Below the pieces are notes generated by a model. The model did not search any database and had not been told where the DNA came from. It was given only the letters and a program-made list of their open reading frames with translations. This document shows, piece by piece, positions 1 through 5,300 of a stretch of 6,414 nucleotides of DNA (position 1 is the stretch's first letter; each line of letters opens with the position of its first letter). Position numbers and translations under genes: made by a program. Source of the stretch: Bacteroidota bacterium (GTDB taxonomy: Bacteria > Bacteroidota > Bacteroidia > Sphingobacteriales > Sphingobacteriaceae); the NCBI GenBank assembly GCA_025355225.1, contig JANYAB010000281.1:1-6414 (forward strand), read 5' to 3'.

Positions 1-384
1 GTACAATCTATAGAACTCCATAGCGTTATCGGTTCTTTTATTATTCCGCACGGCGATTTTTCTCAATATGCAGGATATCCGGGGTACGAAAAGATACAGG
101 AAATTTATCGTGTCCCCATTTTAGGCGCGTCGGGGGCAATATTTGGAATTGCAGTTGCCCTGGCCGTGCTATATCCTAATGTAGAACTTTATTTAATGTT
201 TATACCCATTCCTATCAAAGCAAAGTATGCTATTGGCGGTTATGTGCTTTTTGAATTATTTTCGGGCATTGGGCAGTTTTCAGGAGACAACGTCGCCCAT
301 TTCGCGCACTTAGGAGGGGCATTATTTGGCTTTATCTTGTTAAAAATTTGGCGAATGCAAAGGCCAAACAACAACTTTTATTAA
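1..384 (+). CDS. Rhomboid family intramembrane serine protease, 5'-truncated by the window edge
   Basis: Reading frame 1 is open from the first base to the TAA at 382-384 and gives the last 127 residues of a rhomboid protease. Rhomboids cleave transmembrane segments inside the bilayer with a Ser-His dyad. The serine motif GASGAIFG lies at partial-protein residues 42-49 (Ser44, codon 130-132) and the histidine is in AHLGGALFG (His103, codon 307-309), so both dyad residues are present. Between them are the PIPIKAKY turn and hydrophobic helices typical of the C-terminal half of the rhomboid fold. The protein ends shortly after the last helix with NNFY, a tail I associate with Bacteroidetes rhomboids. 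The N-terminal helices, including the HxxxN oxyanion motif, lie outside the window. The ATG at 166 is internal: starting there would remove the catalytic serine. A paralogue follows after 33 nt, suggesting a tandem duplication and co-transcription. The physiological substrate cannot be inferred. Confidence 0.93.
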   Translation, partial: VQSIELHSVIGSFIIPHGDFSQYAGYPGYEKIQEIYRVPILGASGAIFGIAVALAVLYPNVELYLMFIPIPIKAKYAIGGYVLFELFSGIGQFSGDNVAHFAHLGGALFGFILLKIWRMQRPNNNFY

Positions 385-417
385 CTGTTATTCGTTATCG
401 GTAATATATATTGATTT

Positions 418-1290
418 ATGAGTATGCTTTGGCAAAATATTCAGTTTAAAATGCTCAGGTCGGGCAGCAGAATAAACCTGCTTATAGGCATTAATGTGAT
501 CGTTTTTTTAGCTGTTAATATTCCTGCTGTTTTCGAGCGGCTTTTTTTGGGACATGATATTTTAACAGCCTATTCTAACGATTATCTGCTGCTCCCCTCT
601 TATCTACCCAAATTACTTACCCGTTTTTGGACACCCCTTACCTATATGTTTATGCATGCGGGTATTTTTCATATCCTGTTTAATATGCTTTGGCTGTACT
701 GGATGGGACAAATATTTGAGGAATACCTTGGCAACAAGCGGACCATCGGTTTATATCTTTTAGGAGGATTATCAGGCGCCTTATTTTTTGTTTTATTTTA
801 TAACATTTTCCCTTTATTCACACAAACGGGACTTGTAAATGGCAGTACCGTTGTTGGCGCTTCGGCAAGTGTAATGGCCGTCATCATTGCTACGGCAACG
901 TTGCTCCCCGACTATAGCATAAGCCTGATGTTTATTGGCCCTGTAAAACTAAAATGGATAGCCATATTTTATGTTGTGATTGATTTTTTAGGTGTTGCCG
1001 GACCAAATGCCGGAGGCGAAATTGCTCACCTGGGAGGGGCCCTGTTTGGCTTTATCTACATTAAACAGTTACAGCGGGGAAACGATTGGATAGGCGCGAT
1101 CATTAAAGTTTTCAAGCCCAGACCCAGGCTAAAAGTAGTTGCTAAAAATTCGGACAAAAATTCAAATTCCTTGCCGCGACAAGAGGAAATAGACCGTATC
1201 TTGGATAAAATTTCTAAATCAGGTTACGAAAGCCTGAGCAAGCAGGAAAAAGAGATACTATTTCGGGCCAGCAAGGACAATGAAGGCTAA
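418..1290 (+). CDS. Rhomboid family intramembrane serine protease with C-terminal cytoplasmic tail (DUF6576-like)
   Basis: Complete 290-residue rhomboid protease of the inner membrane. Visible family motifs are HAGIFHILFN (His85 and Asn89, the HxxxN oxyanion-stabilising pair), GASAS (Ser149, predicted nucleophile) and AHLGGALFG (His204, predicted general base). Hydrophobic segments lie at about 20-38, 76-99, 108-130, 146-163, 166-193 and 201-217, matching the six-helix rhomboid core. The residue after the catalytic serine is Ala instead of the more usual Gly. After the last helix a basic linker (about 217-250) leads to a soluble tail at 255-286 (IDRILDKIS...SLSKQEKEILF), which resembles the small DUF6576 domain found on Bacteroidetes rhomboids. 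The start at 418 puts TM1 near residue 20; a second in-frame ATG two codons later is an alternative. No clear Shine-Dalgarno sequence is seen. The gene follows a paralogue by 33 nt and overlaps the next gene by 11 nt, so an operon is likely. AHLGGALFGFI is identical in both rhomboids. Confidence 0.95.
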   Translation: MSMLWQNIQFKMLRSGSRINLLIGINVIVFLAVNIPAVFERLFLGHDILTAYSNDYLLLPSYLPKLLTRFWTPLTYMFMHAGIFHILFNMLWLYWMGQIFEEYLGNKRTIGLYLLGGLSGALFFVLFYNIFPLFTQTGLVNGSTVVGASASVMAVIIATATLLPDYSISLMFIGPVKLKWIAIFYVVIDFLGVAGPNAGGEIAHLGGALFGFIYIKQLQRGNDWIGAIIKVFKPRPRLKVVAKNSDKNSNSLPRQEEIDRILDKISKSGYESLSKQEKEILFRASKDNEG

Positions 1291-2389
1291 AAAGGGGTTA
1301 AACTTTATTGATAAGATATTCCTTTGGATAAACATATTCCTTGGTGTTGCCTTGCTGATTAGTTACCTCGCCCCCACAACCGATCCCCGGAATTCCTGGA
1401 TCATCCCTTTTTTTGGCCTCGCCTATCCGTTTCTGCTGCTCTTTAATGTAATACTTATATTTTATTGGTTGTTACGCAAAAGTTTATGGGTATTGCTTTC
1501 CGTAATTTGTATCGGCGTAGGCTGGACTGTGCTGAATAAAAATATAGGCCTTCGCTTTGCTTCGGACAACGGTAATTACCAGGGACTAAACAGGGTGCGC
1601 ATGATGACGTATAATGTTCATAATTTTAAACGCTACGGGTCAAAAAATGATCTCTCGACCAAGCGCGAAATATTACAGATAATAGTAGATGAACGGCCGG
1701 ATATTATTGGTTTCCAGGAGTTTTATACACGTACGCGCGGACAATATGATATGCTCGATTCCATCCAAAGAATACTTCAGTCCAACAGTTATTATTTTGT
1801 ACCAATACGCGCCAATAAAGATGAAGCTATCGGCATGGCCCTGTTTTCGAAGTTCCCGATAGTGGCGCACGGATTCATACAACTGGCTGATAAATCTAGC
1901 GAAAACCAATGCCTTTATATCGATGTAAAAAAAGGCGAACAAACATTCCGGGTGTATACCGTGCATCTGCAATCTATCCGGTTCGACCCTGATGATTATC
2001 GTTACCTAAACAGCGTATCGCAAGAAGGCAAGCCGGATATAAACTCTACCAAACGAATAGGAAGCAAGCTTAAAGGCGCATTTATAAAAAGAAGCGAACA
2101 AATAATTAAGATAAGAAGCAGTGCCGATGCATGCCCTTATCCCTACATTATTTCGGGCGATTTTAATGATACGCCTACCTCATTTGCGGTCAACCAGATG
2201 TGCAAAGGTTTAAAGAACGCTTTTTGGGAAAAAGGTTCGGGTTTTGGGCGCACCTATAATGGCAGTTTCCCCAATTACCAAATTGACTACATTATGGCCA
2301 GCCCGCGGTTTGAAGTGGCGAGTTATAATATCGTCGAAAAAAAGCTATCAGATCATTACCCGGTACGGAGTGATTTGATATTGAAATAG
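1280..2389 (+). CDS. Membrane-anchored endonuclease/exonuclease/phosphatase (EEP) family hydrolase
   Basis: A 369-residue protein with three predicted membrane helices (about 12-30, 41-66, 69-86) followed by a complete EEP domain (about 105-369). This fold (DNase I, APE1/ExoIII, sphingomyelinases, inositol phosphatases) hydrolyses phosphodiesters or phosphomonoesters with a divalent metal. The core residues are all visible: MTYNVHNF (Asn112), GFQEFY (Glu147), YTVHLQS (His229), SGDFNDTP (Asp294, Asn296), IDYIMAS (Asp336) and SDHYPV (Asp358-His359). An intact active site argues for a functional enzyme, but the substrate (DNA, phospholipid or sugar phosphate) cannot be told from sequence. The lysine-rich N-terminus (KAKK) and the odd number of helices predict a periplasmic catalytic domain. 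The ATG lies 11 nt inside the upstream rhomboid gene, which indicates translational coupling; AAGGA sits only 2 nt before it, closer than a usual ribosome binding site. A large palindrome begins 5 nt after the stop. Confidence 0.92.
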   Translation: MKAKKGLNFIDKIFLWINIFLGVALLISYLAPTTDPRNSWIIPFFGLAYPFLLLFNVILIFYWLLRKSLWVLLSVICIGVGWTVLNKNIGLRFASDNGNYQGLNRVRMMTYNVHNFKRYGSKNDLSTKREILQIIVDERPDIIGFQEFYTRTRGQYDMLDSIQRILQSNSYYFVPIRANKDEAIGMALFSKFPIVAHGFIQLADKSSENQCLYIDVKKGEQTFRVYTVHLQSIRFDPDDYRYLNSVSQEGKPDINSTKRIGSKLKGAFIKRSEQIIKIRSSADACPYPYIISGDFNDTPTSFAVNQMCKGLKNAFWEKGSGFGRTYNGSFPNYQIDYIMASPRFEVASYNIVEKKLSDHYPVRSDLILK

Positions 2390-2393
2390 TATT

Positions 2394-2534
2394 TTTGGGC
2401 TAAAGCCCCTCAACCTTTATACAGCCACCGCCCGCTAAAGCGGACGGCAATGAAATGAAATATAGTGCGTGGCGTTCATTGCCATCGGCTTCAGCCAACG
2501 GGTATACAGGATTAATAAAAGGGCTTTAGCCAAA
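2394..2534. repeat. ~141-bp imperfect palindromic (MITE/REP-like) intergenic element
   Basis: The two halves are inverted copies. The outer arms TTTGGGCTAAAGCCC (2394-2408) and GGGCTTTAGCCAAA (2521-2534) are complementary except for one extra G. The inner arms at 2434-2454 and 2475-2495 pair at 18 of 21 positions, including a perfect GGCAATGAA/TTCATTGCC. The poorly paired stretches between outer and inner arms are 25 nt on both sides, so the symmetry is in register. The central loop is 2455-2474. Within it are four small palindromes of the form GCTNNAGC (near 2399, 2434, 2488 and 2523). It starts 5 nt after the EEP stop and could end that transcript as a hairpin. It codes for nothing evident and has no obvious target-site duplication. 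I recall similar GCTAAAGC elements dispersed in Mucilaginibacter/Pedobacter genomes, but this is memory and not a search. Confidence 0.8.
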
Positions 2535-2557
2535 TCCGGCAAGCCTCTTAGCCGGAT
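2534..2557. repeat. Strong short hairpin abutting the palindromic element
   Basis: ATCCGGC (2534-2540) pairs with GCCGGAT (2551-2557), and the stem continues as AAG (2541-2543) with CTT (2547-2549), leaving one bulged A and a CCT loop: ten base pairs in 24 nt. It shares its first base with the end of the 141-bp palindrome, so the two may be one composite repeat. There is no T-tract after it on the + strand, so a classical intrinsic terminator is not supported, although a transcript-end or mRNA-stability role for the upstream operon is possible. Confidence 0.6.
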
Positions 2558-2681
2558 CAACAAAATATAACCTATTCATTTAGTTCTTTGAGCTAAGAGC
2601 TAATTGGCTAACCATGCTATCTGCCATAGCGCCAAATTATTGCAAAAGAATTATAAAAAATTCGAGCCAGCGAGATGGGGA
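2558..2681. other. Non-coding stretch between the repeat element and the cysS promoter
   Basis: No convincing coding region is seen. Small structures are present: GAGCTAA occurs twice back to back at 2590-2603 and is followed by TTGGCTAA, and GCTAT/ATAGC form a 5-bp stem with a 5-nt loop at 2616-2630. A run of A/T follows at about 2650-2661. I see no T-box, riboswitch or tRNA-like fold. If transcription of cysS begins at its start codon, as the promoter suggests, none of this is in the cysS mRNA. Confidence 0.4.
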
Positions 2682-2714
2682 TTTATAGGGGGCTGTAAAA
2701 AAATCGTAAGTTTG
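2682..2714 (+). promoter_or_regulatory. Bacteroidetes-type promoter of cysS (-33 TTTA, -7 TAAGTTTG)
   Basis: TAAGTTTG at 2707-2714 is an exact match to TAnnTTTG, the -7 consensus recognised by the Bacteroidetes primary sigma factor. TTTA at 2682-2685 matches three of four bases of the -33 element TTTG, with centres 27 nt apart, close to the expected spacing. The centre of the -7 box predicts transcription starting about 2717-2720, at or within a few bases of the cysS ATG. Only CCGCC separates the box from the start codon, so no Shine-Dalgarno sequence can lie between them. Confidence 0.65.
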
Positions 2715-2719
2715 CCGCC

Positions 2720-4183
2720 ATGGAACAAAATCTATTTGTTTACAATACTTTAACAAGGAAAAAAGAAAAGTTCATTGCGATAAACCCACCGCATGTGGGC
2801 ATGTATGTTTGCGGGCCCACTGTATATAGTGATGTACATTTGGGCAACTGCCGCACCTATATTTCATTTGATTTGATATTCAGGTACCTTAGTCATTTAG
2901 GCTATAAAGTACGCTATGTACGTAATGTGACCGATGCCGGCCATTTGGAGGGAGACGCCGGCGATGAAGGAGAAGATAAGATATCAAAAAAAGCAAAACT
3001 GGCCCAATTGGAACCAATGGAAATAGTGCAGAAATACACCATTGGATTTCATGATGTAATGCGGATATTTAATGTACTACCGCCAAGCATAGAACCAACG
3101 GCCACAGGCCATATTATTGAACAGATAGAGCTGGTTAAAGCCATATTGGCAAGAGGTTATGCCTACGAAGTAGATGGTTCAGTCTATTTTGATGTAGAGA
3201 AATACAACAAAACCCAGGATTACGGTATTTTAAACGGGCGAAAGCTGGAAGACCTGATCAATAATACCCGCGACCTGGGTGGCCAGGATGAGAAACTTGG
3301 TAAACTTGATTTTGCATTATGGATAAAAGCTAAACCCGAGCACCTGATGAAATGGCCTTCGCCCTGGAGCATTGGTTTCCCTGCCTGGCATCTGGAATGT
3401 TCGGCTATGAGCGCTAAATATCTCGGTCAGCATTTCGACATCCACGGCGGAGGCATTGATCTGATGCCTACGCACCACACGAACGAGATAGCGCAAAATG
3501 TTGCAGCTTGTAATAAAAATCCTGCAAATTACTGGGTTCATACCAATATGCTTACGGTAAATGGCCAAAAAATGTCAAAATCATTAGGTAATAGCTTTTT
3601 GCCTTATGAGTTGTTTACAGGCAACCATTCTATATTGAATAAAGGCTATAGTCCCATGACCGTACGTTTTTTTATGCTCCAGGCCCATTATAGAAGCACC
3701 CTTGATTTTGGTAATGACGCTATGGAGGCGTCGGAGAAAGGTTTTAAGCGGTTAATGAATTCCTTTTCGCTGCTGGATAGCCTTGTGGCATCGGGCACTA
3801 CTGAGGTTGAAATTGAGCCTTTATTGTTGCGCTGCTATGAGGCCATGAATGATGATTTTAACAGCCCGGTGTTAATAGCCGAGCTCTTTGAAGCATCGCG
3901 AATTATCAATTCTGTGCATGATGGTAAATTAAAGATCAACAGCACAAACCTGGAGCTTTTAAAACAATTGATGCGGATTTTTATTTTGGATATCTTAGGG
4001 TTGACAAATGAGCAGGCAGCCGGTGATGATTTGCCCAAAGTACTCGATATGATAGTTGAGTTGCGAGGCGAGGCTAAAATTAACCGCGATTATGCCACTT
4101 CTGATAAGATAAGGGATGGCCTGCAAAAGATAGGCTTTCAATTGAACGATGGTAAGGAAGGCACGACCTGGAGTAAAATTTAA
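2720..4183 (+). CDS. cysS: Cysteine--tRNA ligase (cysteinyl-tRNA synthetase)
   Basis: Class I aminoacyl-tRNA synthetase that activates cysteine with ATP and charges tRNA-Cys in the cytoplasm; essential for translation. The 487 residues are close to the usual bacterial length. The Rossmann catalytic domain contains CGPTVY (Cys31) and the HIGH-type motif HLGN (residues 40-43). WHLECSAM supplies Cys227, and HHTNE supplies His252 and Glu256; together with Cys31 these correspond to the four zinc ligands that select cysteine. GGGIDL (243-248) and the KMSKS loop (284-288) complete the active site. A helical, DALR-like anticodon-binding region follows (about 340-430), and the C-terminus keeps the conserved RDYATSDKIRD segment (456-466). 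All signature residues are present, with no sign of decay. The start is fixed by MEQNLFVYNTLTRKKEKF, the normal N-terminus of the family, and by the promoter just before it. It seems to be a single-gene unit, preceded by 330 nt and followed by 158 nt of non-coding DNA. Confidence 0.98.
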   Translation: MEQNLFVYNTLTRKKEKFIAINPPHVGMYVCGPTVYSDVHLGNCRTYISFDLIFRYLSHLGYKVRYVRNVTDAGHLEGDAGDEGEDKISKKAKLAQLEPMEIVQKYTIGFHDVMRIFNVLPPSIEPTATGHIIEQIELVKAILARGYAYEVDGSVYFDVEKYNKTQDYGILNGRKLEDLINNTRDLGGQDEKLGKLDFALWIKAKPEHLMKWPSPWSIGFPAWHLECSAMSAKYLGQHFDIHGGGIDLMPTHHTNEIAQNVAACNKNPANYWVHTNMLTVNGQKMSKSLGNSFLPYELFTGNHSILNKGYSPMTVRFFMLQAHYRSTLDFGNDAMEASEKGFKRLMNSFSLLDSLVASGTTEVEIEPLLLRCYEAMNDDFNSPVLIAELFEASRIINSVHDGKLKINSTNLELLKQLMRIFILDILGLTNEQAAGDDLPKVLDMIVELRGEAKINRDYATSDKIRDGLQKIGFQLNDGKEGTTWSKI

Positions 4184-4196
4184 ATTCAATACTAAA

Positions 4197-4274
4197 ACAT
4201 AAAAGTTGATTTAGTACTTTATGTTATACAAAACCGTTAATAAATTCGGTTAGAAAATTAGCAGTTACAACTGC
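4197..4274. other. AT-rich inverted repeats downstream of cysS, possible weak terminator region
   Basis: Three small stem-loops lie between cysS and the next gene. ACATAAAAGT (4197-4206) pairs with ACTTTATGT (4216-4224) with one bulged A; AACCG (4232-4236) pairs with CGGTT (4247-4251); and GCAGT-TACA-ACTGC forms a 5-bp stem with a tetraloop at 4261-4274. None has the GC-rich stem plus T-run of a classical terminator. The first is the best candidate for ending cysS transcription, starting 13 nt after the stop codon. Chance folding in AT-rich DNA is possible. Confidence 0.25.
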
Positions 4275-4341
4275 CTTATTAAATCGCAGCTGTAAACCAC
4301 TAAAATTTTTATTGTTAAATTGCCAAAAACCTGTTATAAGA

Positions 4342-5208
4342 ATGAAACGATCAATTTTTGCTGCTGCTATACTTATTAGTTGCCAGGGGTTAGCCTTAGC
4401 GCAAACAAACACCGTAGAAGTGAACAAGGCAATAGCCGCCGAGCAAAGTTTTAATAAGTTAGTTGAGCGTAAGGGTATAAAGGATGCTTTTTTGTCTGTT
4501 GCAGACCCTGAAGGCATCGTGTTTAAACCTGAAGTGGTTAAAATAACTGACTTTTACAGTTCTATAGATAAACAACCAGGTAGTTTAACCTGGCAGCCTA
4601 AATTTGCGCGCATTTCGGCCAATGGCGACCTAGCCTTTACCGCGGGGCCCTATGTTTATCAGAATGGGAAAAATGACAGTGATAAAGTTTATGGCGAATA
4701 TGTTTCCATCTGGCGCGCCGATCTGGATAATAAATTGAAATTATTAATTGATCTGGGCATACAACATCCCGAACCTGAACAGGAAGAAATAACTGACTTT
4801 AAGGAGCCTGATCTTTCAAAACAAACGGCGCCAAGTAAGGAACCTTTTAACGGAAGAAGCATCATTATAGGTACTGATAAAATATTCAATCACGAATTAT
4901 CGGTTTCGGCATTGGCCACCTACAAGGAATTCCTCAGTCCCGAAGGCCGCTACTATTTCCCTGGTTTCGATCCGATTATCGGCCCCGATAAGATCATGAA
5001 ATTTATTGATAACGAAGCGATAAGCATATCGGCCGAAACCATTAATGTTGGCCGTTCATCAAGTAACGACCTGGCTTACAGCTACGGACGTGCCCGGATA
5101 AAAAAGGGGAACATCGTGAGCAATTATAATTACGTCCGCATCTGGGAAATTGATCCGAACCATAAATGGAATGTATTGCTTGAAGTGTTTTCCGCAGTTG
5201 AGCAGTGA
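4342..5208 (+). CDS. Secreted protein with two tandem NTF2-like (DUF4440/SnoaL-type) domains
   Basis: I choose the ATG at 4342 (288 residues) over the in-frame ATG at 4312 because MKRSIFAAAILISCQGLALAQ is a clean signal peptide with a likely cleavage after ALA (residue 20); the longer start would add ten non-signal-like residues. LISC at 11-14 also fits a minimal lipobox, but the hydrophobic core before it would be short and ALA-Q follows, so I favour a soluble periplasmic protein. The mature protein holds two similar units, about 28-141 and 175-286, joined by an acidic, proline-containing linker. Each has an N-terminal helix, F-LSP/VADPEG, a DKxM or DFY helix, then strands ending in NGDLAFTAG...GEYVSIW or NDLAYSYG...NYVRIW. 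This is the pattern of DUF4440/SnoaL-like cone folds, which bind or convert small molecules. No substrate can be assigned. It is convergent with the ABC permease, so a functional link to it is not implied. Confidence 0.85.
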   Translation: MKRSIFAAAILISCQGLALAQTNTVEVNKAIAAEQSFNKLVERKGIKDAFLSVADPEGIVFKPEVVKITDFYSSIDKQPGSLTWQPKFARISANGDLAFTAGPYVYQNGKNDSDKVYGEYVSIWRADLDNKLKLLIDLGIQHPEPEQEEITDFKEPDLSKQTAPSKEPFNGRSIIIGTDKIFNHELSVSALATYKEFLSPEGRYYFPGFDPIIGPDKIMKFIDNEAISISAETINVGRSSSNDLAYSYGRARIKKGNIVSNYNYVRIWEIDPNHKWNVLLEVFSAVEQ

Positions 5209-5214
5209 GGTATT

Positions 5215-5246
5215 AGTCCGAAAGTCGGGAAGTCCGTAAGTAAAAG
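5215..5246. repeat. Octamer-period array A (four units of AGTCCGAA type)
   Basis: Four head-to-tail 8-bp units start 7 nt after the stop codon of the NTF2-like gene: AGTCCGAA, AGTCGGGA, AGTCCGTA and AGTAAAAG. The first three agree at most positions; the fourth keeps only AGT and a few further bases. The array is non-coding and lies between two convergent genes. Similar AGTCCGAAAGTC strings are, from memory, frequent between genes in Sphingobacteriaceae. Confidence 0.6.
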
Positions 5247-5251
5247 CATCT

Positions 5252-5300
5252 TTACAAAATTTCAACCTTACAACATTTCAACTTTACAACATTTTCAACT
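5252..5300. repeat. Octamer-period array B (three 16-17-bp copies of TTACAACATTTCAACT)
   Basis: Three imperfect direct copies occupy 5252-5267, 5268-5283 and 5284-5300; the third has one extra T and its last base is the first base of the permease stop codon on the - strand. Each copy splits into two 8-bp halves, TTACAACA and TTTCAACT, giving six units of consensus TTWCAACN. With array A this fills nearly all of the space between the two convergent genes. GTAAA (5240-5244) and TTTAC (5251-5255) at the junction can pair as a short stem. Confidence 0.65.

Noticed and set aside
166..384. A 72-residue gene starting at the ATG at 166
   Set aside because: The same frame is open back to base 1 and encodes the rhomboid GASGAIFG serine motif before this ATG, so it is an internal methionine of a longer truncated gene.
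405..413. A separate promoter (TATATTG) before the second rhomboid
   Set aside because: It lacks one T of the TAnnTTTG consensus and has no -33 partner at the right distance, and the AT-rich 33-nt gap makes a chance match likely.
1673..1972. Minus-strand open frame inside the EEP gene
   Set aside because: It is antisense to a well-supported coding region with all EEP motifs and shows no recognisable domain. The same applies to the minus-strand frames inside cysS and the NTF2-like gene and the plus-strand frames inside the permease.
2558..2719. T-box or other riboswitch controlling cysS
   Set aside because: No T-box sequence, specifier-loop architecture or terminator/antiterminator pair is visible, T-boxes are not typical of Bacteroidetes, and the promoter leaves no leader to hold one.
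4372..4386. Lipobox LISC making the NTF2-like protein a lipoprotein
   Set aside because: The match is minimal, the hydrophobic stretch before the cysteine is short, and a good signal peptidase I site (ALA-Q) follows. It cannot be fully excluded.
4224..4517. A 97-residue minus-strand frame across the start of the NTF2-like gene
   Set aside because: About half lies antisense to the signal peptide and first domain of a convincing gene. The translation has no family features I recognise.
4541..4800. Exact 14-nt direct repeat AAATAACTGACTTT at 4541-4554 and 4787-4800
   Set aside because: Both copies are in frame and encode (K/E)ITDF at non-equivalent places of the protein. At this length and composition it is most simply coincidence.
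5215..5300. CRISPR array
   Set aside because: The units are 8-16 bp, directly contiguous and without unique spacers, and no cas genes are nearby.
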